64,000 nucleotides of DNA from Schaalia georgiae DSM 6843 (GTDB lineage Bacteria; Actinomycetota; Actinomycetes; Actinomycetales; Actinomycetaceae), in assembly GCF_000429245.1 (NCBI RefSeq), contig NZ_AUBM01000014.1:1-64000 (forward strand), read 5' to 3'. A program made the position numbers and the translations under genes. The notes under the pieces were generated by a model. It worked only from the letters and a program-made list of their open reading frames with translations, was not told the DNA's origin and searched no databases. Below, piece by piece: positions 43,310 through 53,336 of the stretch (position 1 is its first letter; the number at the start of each line of letters is the position of its first letter).

Positions 43310-46300
43310 GTGGTCTCCTTGTCCTCATGTTTGCGGGCCGTGTGCGCGTGCGCGGTGTCGTTGCTGTCCGCTTCTTCCATGGTCCGACCATCGGCGATCA
43401 CTGCGCCGCCGCAGGCGCAGGACGCGGGAACGGCACGAGAGGCCGCTAGCGAGGTGTGGCTGCCGTCGACGGGCGTCGATTCCCTCGGCCGTGTGATTCC
43501 CCGAACCGACGAGGCGGGGGCGCACCGCTCCAACCGTTTCGTTGGGATCAAGTACTCCCCCTGGCACGGGCAGAACGACTCCCGCGACTACCACAATGTT
43601 GTGAACCTGCAGGAGACGATCACCAAGGATCCCCGCTCGGTTGCGGACTCCGATAGTCCTCTGTTCCCCGACGCCGGACATTTCGCGTATTGGGACGAAC
43701 CCCTGTTCGGTTACTACAGGAGCGAGGACATGTGGGTGGTGAGACGCCACCTGCTGATGCTCGCCGACGCGGGGGTCGATTTCATCCAGGTCGATGTCAC
43801 GAACGACCGTCGTTTCAAACCGCAGTCCCTGCTCCTGATGAAGGCGATCGCCGAGTTGCAGGGCGAGGGGCTGGAGCCCCCCAGGATCGCGTTCATGACG
43901 CACAACAATTCGACGGAGTACATGGACGATCTGTACGGGACGTTCTACGCTCCGGACTCCCCGTACAGGTATCCGACGACATGGTTCCGCTTCAAAGGGA
44001 AACCGTTGATACTCGGCCAGGATCCTTCCGCGACGGTGCGGGACTTCTTCACCTTCCGTTACGCGCAATGGCCGAACGAGGCCCAGCGCGCGGGGGGTTG
44101 GGACTGGACGAGTTTCGACACCCCGGTGCGGGTCAACCGGGCCGACGACGGGACTGCCGAGCAAATGGCGGTGTCGGCGGCTGTTAACGCGTCCGATCCG
44201 CCGGTGTTCAGTTGGATCGACTACTACGGGGCCGCCGGGGGGGCGCAGCAGGGGGTACCACGACGGCCATGAGGACGGCTCCTCCTCCGCGATTCTCCGT
44301 GGTGAGAATTTCCAGGAGGAGTGGGACCGTGCGATCGCCGTCGACCCCGAAGTCGTTCTCGTCGAGGGGTGGAACGAGTGGACGGCGGGCAACTGGCAGG
44401 ATGTTGAGCGGCAGGGGAGGCTCACGTTCTACGACGCGTCCTCCGCTCGTTACAGCCGCGATATCGAACCGTCGGCGGGAGTCCTCGGCGATACCGCCTA
44501 CATGCAGCTGTGCGCGAACATCCGCAGGTTCAAGGGCGCGCGCAGGCAAGCGGGCGCGAGTCCACAACAAGAGATAGACGTCTCCGGTTCCTTCGATCAA
44601 TGGAACGACGTGGCGCCCCACTACCGCGCTCCTGTCAATGATCTGGCGCGCGACCATGCCGGCACCGGCGACCAGCACTACTACAACGACTCCGTCGGCA
44701 ACGATTTCACAGGAGCGAAAGTCGCCCGGGGTGAGGACTATGTCACGTTTCTTGTTGAGACGAGGGACGAGGTGCGGCTATCCGGATCGGGACGGACGAT
44801 GACCCTGCTGCTCAACACCGACTCGGACCTCGGCACTGGCTACATGGGGTTCGACTACGCGGTGAACCGTGCAGCGCCGTCGGGCGCTGGGATGACTATC
44901 GAGCGGAGCACGGGAGGGTGGCAGTGGGAACCTGTCGCCGAGAGCGCCCGGTTCTCGGTCAGTGGGAATCAGATGATGGTGGCGGTGCCCCGTGCCCTTC
45001 TCGGTATTGATTCCCACGCGCGTATCGACTTCAAATGGATCGACGGGTGGCGGGCGGACGGGGAACCGCTCGACTACTACCAGTACGGCGACGCCATTCC
45101 GTCCGGCAGGTTCTCGTTCAGCTACTCGGATCTGGATGAGGGCCCAGCGGCGGCCGTAGAGCCTCCCGATGGCGACGACGGGAGCCTGCCTCAACCGGGG
45201 GGTGCGGGCACTCTGGCAGGGGGAGTCCATGTCATCGAGAACACCGATAAGCTCACCGAGTACGCGGATTGGAGCTCCCCCGGGACCGCGTGGGCGACGG
45301 ATGTGCGGTCACCGCATGCCACGGATGGGAGCTACGCGTCGTTGCCCTCGTCCTCGTCGCACACGGATCCCTACTACATCAATACGGTTTCCACCGTCTT
45401 CGAGGGGACCGGAATCCGATGGGTGGCGCGACTGGCCCCGGACGGAGTGGAACGGGCGGAGGTGTTCATCGACGGCATGCCGCAGGGAAGCGTGAGTCTG
45501 CGGAAGGACTCCGTCCAGGACGCTGCGAGCGTCTTCGAGAAGCACGGTTTGAGCGAGGGCTTCCACGAGGTCCTCGTGAAATGCGAGAATGTCGCGGGGT
45601 CGGTCTGCTACCACGACGCGTTCCAGTTCACTGCGGGCGAGGACGGGGTCCCCGTGGGCGTGAAGGGCGAGAACGTCGTGCGTCGCGCGGCGGTGGGGGC
45701 GTCATCGTTCGTTCCCCGTCGATGGTACGGAACAGGTCCGGCGATGGTGTCCGATAACGATGAGACCACGGAATGGGTGCCGACGGATGCCGGTGAGCAG
45801 TGGCTCGTGTTCGATCTCGGCCGCGAGAAGGCCGTCGACCGCATCAGAATCGTTCCTGGCGCTGAAAGCCGTGGCGGCGTGCGCTACCTCCTCGAAGCGC
45901 GTTCCTCTAACGAGTGGGTGCGCGTGCACGAAGGAGTCCTTGGGGGTGGGGTGGCCGAAGCGTCCTTCGACCGCACGACGGCGCGTTCGCTCCGGCTTCG
46001 CTTCGAGGGGAACGAGTCCCCCGGACCGATTGCGGAGGTCAGTCTTTCTGACGGCGCGAATTCCCTCACCTCCGACTCCGGGGTGCTTGCGTCGAGCGCC
46101 AACGCCGGCCACGAGCCATCCAAGACCGTGGACGGCCACGACGGCACGTACTGGTGCGCCACGTCCTCGCAGATGCCCCAGTGGATTCAGTACGACTTCG
46201 GACGCAGCGCCGCAGTCGGGCGCGTGGACATTGACTTCTACGCCCATGACTCGTGGAGGTACAAGGTCGACGTGTCGGAGGACGGGGTTTCGTGGACGAC

Positions 46301-46844
46301 TGGCGCGGACCGGACGAATGATCCCCTCAACGGACGCCACGCCACCGACAGGCTCGGACTCGTCGGCCGCTACCTGCGGATCACAGTCACCGGCTCCGCT
46401 TCGAATTGGGCCGCTATTCGAGAGGTGAACGCCGTTGCGGACGAGTACATGGGGTCCGTGGCGGCGTCCGGGACGTTCGTGTCCGCTTCGTCGGAGAACG
46501 CCGGGTACAGCGCTGCGAAGGCAGTCGACGGAAGCGGCCAGACCTACTGGTGCGCGGCATCGGGGGCGATGCCGCAAACGCTGACGCTCGACATGGGAAG
46601 ACTCCGCGTCCTCTCGCGCGTGCGCCTCGACTTCTACGCCCACGACGACTGGTACTACTGGGTCCAGGTCTCGCAGGACGGGAGCAACTGGAGCGTCGCG
46701 GCAAGCGTTCATGACGAGTCCGGACAGCGGTACGCGGTTCCGGTTCGGGGCACCTACCGTTATATCCGTATCAATGTGCGTTCGAGCCGTGGGAATTGGG
46801 CGGCGATTCGAGAACTCGTCGTGGAAGCGCGCCAGCAGTGGTGA
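43310..46844 (+). pseudogene. Secreted multi-domain glycoside-hydrolase-like protein with three CBM32 modules, interrupted at a G7 tract
   Basis: Two open frames form one gene of about 1177 codons if one base is removed from the run of seven G at 44237-44243. The first part (GTG 43310 to stop at 44272) has a signal peptide and a GH71/GH99-like barrel (FVGIKYSPWHGQND, GVDFIQVDVTND). After the shift the barrel ends (VVLVEGWNEWTAGNWQ). A CBM9-like sandwich follows (about 44570-45140), then a further beta domain (about 45225-45640) and three F5/8 type C (CBM32) modules to the end; the last two share YWCA, FYAHD and NWAAIRE. CBM32 modules bind galactose- or amino-sugar-containing glycans. Lower GC than its neighbours. 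Either a sequence error, decay or phase variation. Confidence 0.8.
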
Positions 46845-47008
46845 AAGCCGGCGCCCTCGAGGCCCGCTTCACCATCGAGGTGCCCGCCCCCGGCGTGGGG
46901 AGGGCGGATTGGGGGACCTTGCGCACTGCACAGGCGCGCGCGGGTCGAATACACTGGGGAGGTGAACGGCCCTGAGGGCCGGCCACCGCTCGCATGGAAA
47001 GGGACGAC
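46835..47008 (+). promoter_or_regulatory. Intergenic region with pfk promoter and leader hairpin
   Basis: TACACT (46950-46955) is a probable -10 box for phosphofructokinase. The leader can fold CGGCCC-TGA-GGGCCG (46967-46981). The remainder shows no gene. It includes 46836-46854, a 19-mer also present at 35084-35102. Confidence 0.35.
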
Positions 47009-49282
47009 ATGGACGCGTTCACCCAGCAGACCCCCACACGTATTGGAATCCTCACCTCGGGCGGCGACGCCCAGGGCATGAACGCGGCGGTGCGCGCCGT
47101 CGTCCGCACCGCCCTGGCGCGCGGCGCCAAACCCTACGCGATCATGGAGGGATGGCAGGGCGCCGTCGACGGCGGAAGCGCCATCAAAGAGATGCAGTGG
47201 TCCGACGTATCGTCGATCCTCGCCGAAGGCGGGACCGTCATCGGGACGGCGCGCTGTGCCGCCTTCCGCGAGTACGCCGGCCGCCACGCCGCCGCCCGCA
47301 ACCTGCTGGAGCACGGCATCGACCACCTCGTCGTCGTCGGCGGTGACGGCTCCCTTTCCGGCACCGACGAGTTCCGCCGGGAGTGGGCGCAGCACGTCCA
47401 GGAACTGGCCGCCGAGGGGGCCATCACCGAGGAGACCGCGCGGGCGCACCCCGCTCTGCACGTCGTCGGCCTGGTCGGCTCCATCGACAACGACATGGTC
47501 GGCACCGACATGACCATAGGGGCGGACACGGCGTTGCACCGCATCGTCGATGCCATCGACCAGCTCACCTCCACCGCCGCCTCCCACCAGCGCGCCTTCG
47601 TCATCGAGGTCATGGGCCGCCATTGCGGCTACCTGCCCCTCATGGCCGCCGTCGCAGGCGGGGCCGACTACGTGTTCACCCCCGAGGACCCCGCCGGACC
47701 CGGGTGGGAGGACGAGCTCGCCGAGCACCTGCGCCTCGGGCGCGAGGCGGGACGCCGCGAGTCCATTGTCCTAGTCGCCGAGGGCGCAAAGGACCGGGAG
47801 GGGAACGAGCTCACCACCCAGCACATCGCCGACACCATTAAGGAGCGGACGGGCGAGGACGCCCGCGTCACGATCCTCGGCCATGTCCAGCGGGGCGGCA
47901 CGCCCTCGGCCTACGACCGGTGGCAGTCGACGCTGCTCGGCTACGCGGCGGTCCAGGAGGCCCTCGCCAGCACGGGCGAGGACGAGCCCTGCATCCTGGG
48001 CGTGCGGCGGGGCCGCATCACCCGCATCCCCCTCATGAGGGCGGTGCGCGACACCCGCGCCGTCAAGGACCTCATCGCCGCTGGCGACTTCGAGGCGGCC
48101 CAGGCCGCACGAGGCTCCTCCTTCAGTGCCATGGTGGGCGTCAACCAGATCCTGTCCACGCCCCCCCAGCTCGCCGTGGGCGGCGACGGGGGCGGCAAGC
48201 GCGTTGCCATCCTCCACGCCGGCGGCCTGGCGCCAGGCATGAACACCGCTGCCCGCGTCTCAGTCCGCCTCGGCATCGCCAAGGGGTGGACGATGCTCGG
48301 CGTCGACGGGTCCTGGTCGGGACTGGCGGACGACCGCGTCCGGGAGCTGTCGTGGGGCGACGTGGAGGGCTGGGCCTTCAAGGGCGGTGCCGAGCTGGGC
48401 ACCAAGCGCGACGTTCCCCCCGTCGAGCAGTACTACGCGCTGGGGCGCGCCATCGAGCGCAACTCCATCGACGCGCTCATCGTCATCGGCGGGCTCAACG
48501 CCTACCTGGGCGTCCACGCGATGACCGGTGAGCGGGACCGCTACCCGGCGTTCAAAATCCCCATGATCCTCATCCCCGCGTCCATCGACAACAACCTGCC
48601 CGGGTGCGAACTGGCGATCGGCACGGACACCGCCATCAACAACGCCACGTGGGCGATCGACCGCATCAAGGAGTCCGCAGCGGCCTCCAAGCGCTGCTTC
48701 ATCGCCGAGATCATGGGCCGCCGCTGCGGCTACCTCACCCTCATGACCGCCCTGTCCACGGGCGCCGAGTACATGTACATCAACGAGGACGCGCCCTCCC
48801 TGGAGCGGATCGCCGCCGATTCCCAGCGCATGGTCGCCTCCTTCAAAGGGGGGCGCAGGCTCTTCCTCACCCTGGTCAACGAGTCGACCAGCGAGTTCTA
48901 CGACCGTGAGTTCCTGGCCGACGTGTTCAACGCAGAGGCGCAGGGCCTCTATGATGTGCGCCATAGCGCGCTGGGGCACCTGCAGCAGGGGGGCGCGCCC
49001 ACGCCCTTCGACCGTCTGCTGGCCACCCGCCTCGTCAACCGCGCCCTGGGCCATTTGGAGGGCCAGTTCGAGCGCGGCGACACCAACGCCACCTACATCG
49101 GGCAAATCGGTGGCGGCATCGAGGCGCGCCTGGTGAAGAACATGTTCGACGACCTCGACATCGCCAACCGGCGCCCCTACGACCAGTGGTGGCGGGACCT
49201 GCTGCCCGTCCAGCGCATCGTCTCCCTGGCCAACCCCGGCATCGAGGCGGCGCCGATCACCATCGACGACCCCGAGTCCTGA
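47009..49282 (+). CDS. pfkA: ATP-dependent 6-phosphofructokinase, fused two-domain form
   Basis: A 757-residue tandem phosphofructokinase, twice the bacterial size and arranged like the eukaryotic enzyme. The N-terminal half (to about 375) has GGDAQGMN, GGDGS (the Gly typical of ATP users rather than pyrophosphate users) and catalytic SIDNDMVG and MGRHCGY. The C-terminal half keeps the fold (GGLAPGMN, MGRRCGY) but has GGLNA in the ATP loop and SIDNN in place of the DND site, so it is probably regulatory. It starts at ATG 47009 with AAAGGGA upstream; ATG 46994 in the same frame lacks one. Pgi follows, forming a glycolysis pair. Confidence 0.92.
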   Translation: MDAFTQQTPTRIGILTSGGDAQGMNAAVRAVVRTALARGAKPYAIMEGWQGAVDGGSAIKEMQWSDVSSILAEGGTVIGTARCAAFREYAGRHAAARNLLEHGIDHLVVVGGDGSLSGTDEFRREWAQHVQELAAEGAITEETARAHPALHVVGLVGSIDNDMVGTDMTIGADTALHRIVDAIDQLTSTAASHQRAFVIEVMGRHCGYLPLMAAVAGGADYVFTPEDPAGPGWEDELAEHLRLGREAGRRESIVLVAEGAKDREGNELTTQHIADTIKERTGEDARVTILGHVQRGGTPSAYDRWQSTLLGYAAVQEALASTGEDEPCILGVRRGRITRIPLMRAVRDTRAVKDLIAAGDFEAAQAARGSSFSAMVGVNQILSTPPQLAVGGDGGGKRVAILHAGGLAPGMNTAARVSVRLGIAKGWTMLGVDGSWSGLADDRVRELSWGDVEGWAFKGGAELGTKRDVPPVEQYYALGRAIERNSIDALIVIGGLNAYLGVHAMTGERDRYPAFKIPMILIPASIDNNLPGCELAIGTDTAINNATWAIDRIKESAAASKRCFIAEIMGRRCGYLTLMTALSTGAEYMYINEDAPSLERIAADSQRMVASFKGGRRLFLTLVNESTSEFYDREFLADVFNAEAQGLYDVRHSALGHLQQGGAPTPFDRLLATRLVNRALGHLEGQFERGDTNATYIGQIGGGIEARLVKNMFDDLDIANRRPYDQWWRDLLPVQRIVSLANPGIEAAPITIDDPES

Positions 49283-49286
49283 GACG

Positions 49287-49324
49287 GTGGCCGCCCAGCG
49301 CGAACGATGCGCGCGGGCGGCCAC
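49287..49324 (+). terminator. Terminator after phosphofructokinase
   Basis: GTGGCCGCCC (49287-49296) pairs with GGGCGGCCAC (49315-49324). An inner GCGC pair continues past a one-base bulge. TACACT (49339-49344) then offers a -10 box for pgi. Confidence 0.65.
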
Positions 49325-49372
49325 TGCCCCGTTCGTCGTACACTGCACACACAACCAACGACAGGAGAACCC

Positions 49373-51052
49373 ATGGGTGACATTCCCGCGATCGATCCGA
49401 CGAAGTCCCCCGCGTGGGACACGCTTGACCAGCTGGCCGAGGAGTTCGACCCCGACCTGCGCAAGTTCTTCGCCGACGACCCCGGCCGTGCCGAGAGATT
49501 CACGCTGGAAGCGGGCGACCTCCACGTCGATCTGTCGAAGAACCTCGTGTGCCCGACCCTGGTGGGGCACCTGCTCGCCCTCGCCGAGCAGACGGGTGTC
49601 GCCGACCTGCGCGACCGCATGTTCGCGGGGGAGCACATCAACGTCACCGAGGACCGCGCCGTCCTCCACACTGCGCTGCGCCGCCCCGCCTCGGACTCCC
49701 TGGTCGTCGACGGACAGGACGCCGTCGCGGACGTGAGCGCCGAGCTGGCGAAGATCTACGCCTTCGCGAACCGCGTGCGCTCCGGGCAGTGGGTGGGCGT
49801 CACCGGCAAGCCCGTGAGGACTGTCGTCAACGTCGGCATCGGCGGCTCGGACCTGGGTCCCGTCATGGCCTACGAGGCCCTCAAGCCCTACGTGCAGGCA
49901 GGCCTGGAGTGCCGGTTCATCTCGAACATCGACCCCACTGACTCCGGTGAGACCACGAAGGACCTGGATCCGGAGACCACGCTGGTCATCGTCGCCTCGA
50001 AGACCTTCACCACCCTGGAGACCATCACGAACGCGAAGGTCGTGCGCGCGTGGCTGTTGGGCGCACTGCGCGACCGCGGCATCATCACGGACGCGGCCAG
50101 CGAGGCGGCCGCCATCGCCAAGCACTTCGTAGCCGTGTCCACCGCCCTCGACAGGGTCGCCGCCTTCGGCATCGACCCGGCCAACGCCTTCGGCTTCTGG
50201 AACTGGGTGGGCGGGCGCTACTCCGTGGACTCCGCTGTCGGCACGTCGCTGGCCATCGCCATCGGCCCCGAGGGCTTCGCGGACTTCCTGGACGGCTTCC
50301 ACAAGATGGACCGCCACTTCGTCGAGGCGCCGCCAGAGCGCAACGTCCCCCTGCTCATGGGGATGCTCAACATCTGGTACTCGAACTTCCTGGGCGCTGA
50401 CACGCACGCGGTGCTGCCCTACTCCCAGTACCTGCACCGCTTCCCCGCGTACCTGCAGCAGCTGACCATGGAGTCCAACGGCAAGTCCGTGCGCCGCGAC
50501 GGCGCTCCCGTCACCTACGAGACGGGCGAGGTCTTCTGGGGAGAGCCGGGCACCAACGGCCAGCACGCCTTCTACCAGCTGATCCACCAGGGCACCCGCA
50601 TGGTCCCCGCCGACTTCATCGCCTTCGCGAACCCGACGTGGGCGCTGGGAGACGGCGACGCTGACATGCACGAGCTGTTCCTGTCGAACTTCTTCGCCCA
50701 GACGAAGGCCCTGGCCTTCGGGAAGACCAGCGAGGAGGTGCGGGCCGAGGGCACGCCCGAGGCCATCGTTCCGGCGCGCGTCTTCACGGGCAACCGCCCC
50801 ACCACGTCGATCATGGCCCCGGCCCTGACCCCGTCGGTGCTGGGCCAGCTCATCGCCCTGTACGAGCACATCACTTTCGTTGAGGGAGCGGTGTGGGGCA
50901 TCGACTCCTTCGACCAGTGGGGTGTGGAGCTGGGCAAGGTCCTGGCCAAGCAGATCCTTCCCGCCATCGAGGGGGACGCCGGCGCCCTGGACTCGCAGGA
51001 CGCCTCCACGCGCGCCCTCATCGAGTACTACCGCGCCCACCGCGCGAAGTAG
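49373..51052 (+). CDS. pgi: Glucose-6-phosphate isomerase
   Basis: A 559-residue enzyme interconverting glucose-6-phosphate and fructose-6-phosphate. Motifs are [41 protein letters not shown] (signature 1 area) and [11 protein letters not shown], with signature 2 [14 protein letters not shown] carrying the catalytic His. Length is normal for the long bacterial form. ATG 49373 has AGGAG upstream. It has its own -10-like box downstream of the pfk terminator. Confidence 0.97.
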   Translation: MGDIPAIDPTKSPAWDTLDQLAEEFDPDLRKFFADDPGRAERFTLEAGDLHVDLSKNLVCPTLVGHLLALAEQTGVADLRDRMFAGEHINVTEDRAVLHTALRRPASDSLVVDGQDAVADVSAELAKIYAFANRVRSGQWVGVTGKPVRTVVNVGIGGSDLGPVMAYEALKPYVQAGLECRFISNIDPTDSGETTKDLDPETTLVIVASKTFTTLETITNAKVVRAWLLGALRDRGIITDAASEAAAIAKHFVAVSTALDRVAAFGIDPANAFGFWNWVGGRYSVDSAVGTSLAIAIGPEGFADFLDGFHKMDRHFVEAPPERNVPLLMGMLNIWYSNFLGADTHAVLPYSQYLHRFPAYLQQLTMESNGKSVRRDGAPVTYETGEVFWGEPGTNGQHAFYQLIHQGTRMVPADFIAFANPTWALGDGDADMHELFLSNFFAQTKALAFGKTSEEVRAEGTPEAIVPARVFTGNRPTTSIMAPALTPSVLGQLIALYEHITFVEGAVWGIDSFDQWGVELGKVLAKQILPAIEGDAGALDSQDASTRALIEYYRAHRAK

Positions 51053-51066
51053 TCCCCCGAGTCCGT

Positions 51067-51100
51067 GGAGGGGGCCGCGCCTCAAGGCGCGGCCCCCTCC
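51067..51100. terminator. Bidirectional terminator between pgi and a convergent gene
   Basis: A perfect 15-bp stem GGAGGGGGCCGCGCC (51067-51081) with its complement (51086-51100) and loop TCAA; T-containing sequence follows on both sides. Confidence 0.85.
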
Positions 51101-51104
51101 ATTC

Positions 51105-51668
51105 CTATCGTGGGACCCGTCTACGCCCGTAGCCGACGAGGCCGACGGTGAGGGCGGGTGCCCACAGGAGGATCATCGGGGCGTAGGCTGCGACCAGGAC
51201 GGCCAGTTGCCAGTGGTTCATTCCGTCGGCCGGGGTCCAGCCGTCGGCCAGGCCCAGCCACACGGCGCCGAATCTGATCGCCAGGGTGGCGTTGATGTAG
51301 TAGAGCAGGGCGTTGCCGATTCCGCCGACCACGAGGGGGAGGAGCCGGGGGATCTCGCGTCCGCCGAGGCGCGGCACCCAGTGGGGGACGCGCTCGCCCC
51401 AGGGGCGGATGAGGCCGAGGCACAGGACGCCGGCGGTCACCTGGACGACCTCGAGGCTCAGGACGTAGGCGGTGGCCGACGCGTTGGACCTGAAGAAGTC
51501 TGCTTGGGAGAAACCGAGGTCCGCGCCGGAGAGCATCGCGATCCTCCACGCCACGGGCAGGACCGCCGAGGCGAAAGCCGTCCAGCAGGCGATGCGCGCC
51601 CAGCGCTGGGGCGGGCGCCCTGTCGTGGTGGGGCGCCCGCCCTCAGCCCTCCGTTCGATCACGCTCAT
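51105..51668 (-). CDS. Four-helix membrane protein, function unknown
   Basis: A 187-residue protein with four predicted membrane segments (about 27-45, 68-88, 108-130 and 150-175), similar in look to unnamed actinobacterial membrane proteins. Its ATG overlaps the stop of the wall-anchored nuclease gene upstream (ATGA), so it is made with it and may assist export or act on the same process. No motif gives a function. Confidence 0.75.
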   Translation of the reverse strand: MSVIERRAEGGRPTTTGRPPQRWARIACWTAFASAVLPVAWRIAMLSGADLGFSQADFFRSNASATAYVLSLEVVQVTAGVLCLGLIRPWGERVPHWVPRLGGREIPRLLPLVVGGIGNALLYYINATLAIRFGAVWLGLADGWTPADGMNHWQLAVLVAAYAPMILLWAPALTVGLVGYGRRRVPR

Positions 51669-53095
51669 GCCCTGCGGCGGCGTGCGCGGCGCTGGGCGGC
51701 GAGGAGGCCGGCGCCCGTGCCCGCAGCGAGGAGGGCCGCGCCCAGGGGACCGGCGCTCGCGCCCGTGTTCGCCAGTCTGGCGGACTTGTCCGGTGCCGAG
51801 GGCGCCTGGCCCTGCCCCGACGGGGGCGTCTGGTCCTGGTCACCCGGCTCGGGCTGGCCCGGCTCCGACGGTTCAGACTTCGGGAAGCGCAGCCGCGTCC
51901 ACACCATGCGGTGGTCCGAGGTCGGGAAGGGGTGGAGGCCGGTGAGGCGGAACAGCTCGTCATCGCGCGTCGGCCAGAAGACGTGCGCCTCGTCGACCTG
52001 GGTGCCCGTGTTCGGCAGGACGTAGTCGATGCGCAGGTTGCCCGGTCGCGGATCGTCGTTGAAGTCGCCTGTGTCGTACTTCGGATCCGTCTTGTGCGTG
52101 AGGTTCGCCCCGCCCTGGAGCTCCGCCTCGGCAGGCCCGCCCGCCGAGGTCGGCATCGTGTCGACGATCCGGGGGCTGGTCAGGAGCTGGTCGATGGCCC
52201 CCGGGTACGAGTCGCCGTCGAGGGGATCGGAGTTGTAGTCGCCGAGGATGACGAAGTTCGAGTCGGTGGCCAGGCCGCCTTTGACGCCGTTGTCGTCGTA
52301 GAGGTAGTCGGCCCGGTTCGCGATGTAGTCGGCCCACACGCGGATCTCGTCGGAGTTGCGCTTCTTGTTGCGCTGCTCAGGACCGTCGAAGGAAGGCGGG
52401 GTCGGGTGCGCTGCGAGGACGTGGACGGTCGTGCCGTTGACATCGACGGGCAGATCGGCGTGCGTCTTGGAGGACAGGGGGAAGCGCTGGAGCACCTCGT
52501 CGGAGTACCAGCCCGTGCCGTCGTCGTTGGACGGCAGGAGCGCGCCCGGCATGTCCTTCCACAGGAAGTTGCGGAAGGTGCGGATCTGGTCGGTCTTGAT
52601 GGGGTACTTGGAGTAGATGGTGAAACCGTACTGCCCCGGGAACTTGCCGAAGCCCCAGGCGTCGCTCGGGCCGTTCGTTGTCCCGTCCTTGTCCAGGTCG
52701 AAGCCGCTGGGCACGCCGGTGTTCACGGGGCCCGACCAGGCGTAGGGGTAGGAGACGGGGGCGGCGCCGTTGTGGGCGACTTCGAGGTAGTTCGTGCGGA
52801 AGAGGTCGACGGCCTTCCTCTCTGCGTCGTAGTCGAACTCGTTGATGAGGAGGATGTCGGGGTCGACTCTTTGGATGGTCTCCGCGACGTTCGACGCCTG
52901 CTCGTTGCTTCCGGTGGCGAGGTCGGTGAGGAGTTCGCCGTCCGCGTTGCGGTTAAGACTGGCGTTGAAGGTGGCGACCGTCAGCGCCTCGGTCGTCGGC
53001 GGCTGAGCGGCGTCAGCGAGGGCGGGGCCCGCTGAGGCGGCGCCGAGGGCCAGGGCCAGGCAGGCCGCGGCGGCGACCGATCGGGGTTTCATCAT
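51665..53095 (-). CDS. Wall-anchored endonuclease/exonuclease/phosphatase-family protein
   Basis: A 476-residue exported protein: signal peptide (MMKPRSVAAAACLALALGAA), an EEP domain (about 37-395) with TVATFNASLNRN, ILLINEFDYD, HVLAAHPTPPSFDG, FVILGDYNSDP, NLRIDYVLPN and TSDHRMVWTRL, and LANTG (441-445), a hydrophobic helix and an Arg-rich tail. EEP members cut nucleic acids or phosphate esters such as phospholipid head groups or phytate; without the OB domain of the nuclease at 2716, a phosphatase or phosphodiesterase role is also possible. AAGGAA precedes ATG 53095. It is the third LAxTG protein in the window. Confidence 0.85.
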   Translation of the reverse strand: MMKPRSVAAAACLALALGAASAGPALADAAQPPTTEALTVATFNASLNRNADGELLTDLATGSNEQASNVAETIQRVDPDILLINEFDYDAERKAVDLFRTNYLEVAHNGAAPVSYPYAWSGPVNTGVPSGFDLDKDGTTNGPSDAWGFGKFPGQYGFTIYSKYPIKTDQIRTFRNFLWKDMPGALLPSNDDGTGWYSDEVLQRFPLSSKTHADLPVDVNGTTVHVLAAHPTPPSFDGPEQRNKKRNSDEIRVWADYIANRADYLYDDNGVKGGLATDSNFVILGDYNSDPLDGDSYPGAIDQLLTSPRIVDTMPTSAGGPAEAELQGGANLTHKTDPKYDTGDFNDDPRPGNLRIDYVLPNTGTQVDEAHVFWPTRDDELFRLTGLHPFPTSDHRMVWTRLRFPKSEPSEPGQPEPGDQDQTPPSGQGQAPSAPDKSARLANTGASAGPLGAALLAAGTGAGLLAAQRRARRRRA

Positions 53096-53336
53096 TGAAT
53101 TTCCTTATCACCGTTCGGGATGGGTACCACAGATACTAGAACCGTTTGCGGCGCCTGCACAAGCGCACGACGGGGCCCGCTCAGGACGACGGCGCGAACC
53201 GGTGGCAGGACTCGCGGGCACCCTGGCTGAAGGGCAACGGCGCATACGTCCCCGGGATCGCCGATGCGAGTGTAACCTTGGTATGTGGCGTGACACGTGC
53301 TGTCCGCCACTGCCGGAGGAGGATCGCGAGGTCGTC

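Noticed and set aside
46711-46965. Small frame after the CBM32 gene
   Set aside because: Overlaps the end of a real gene; no ribosome site or motif.
46962-47080. GTG 6 nt after TACACT before the phosphofructokinase gene, as a leaderless upstream frame
   Set aside because: It is out of frame with the kinase and runs into it with no support beyond position.
49307-49372. Longer N-terminus for glucose-6-phosphate isomerase
   Set aside because: Those codons lie partly inside the pfk terminator stem; ATG 49373 has a clear AGGAG.
53096-53336. Divergent region between the anchored EEP gene and the YhfC-like gene as a regulatory feature
   Set aside because: No promoter pair with good spacing or palindrome could be settled on.
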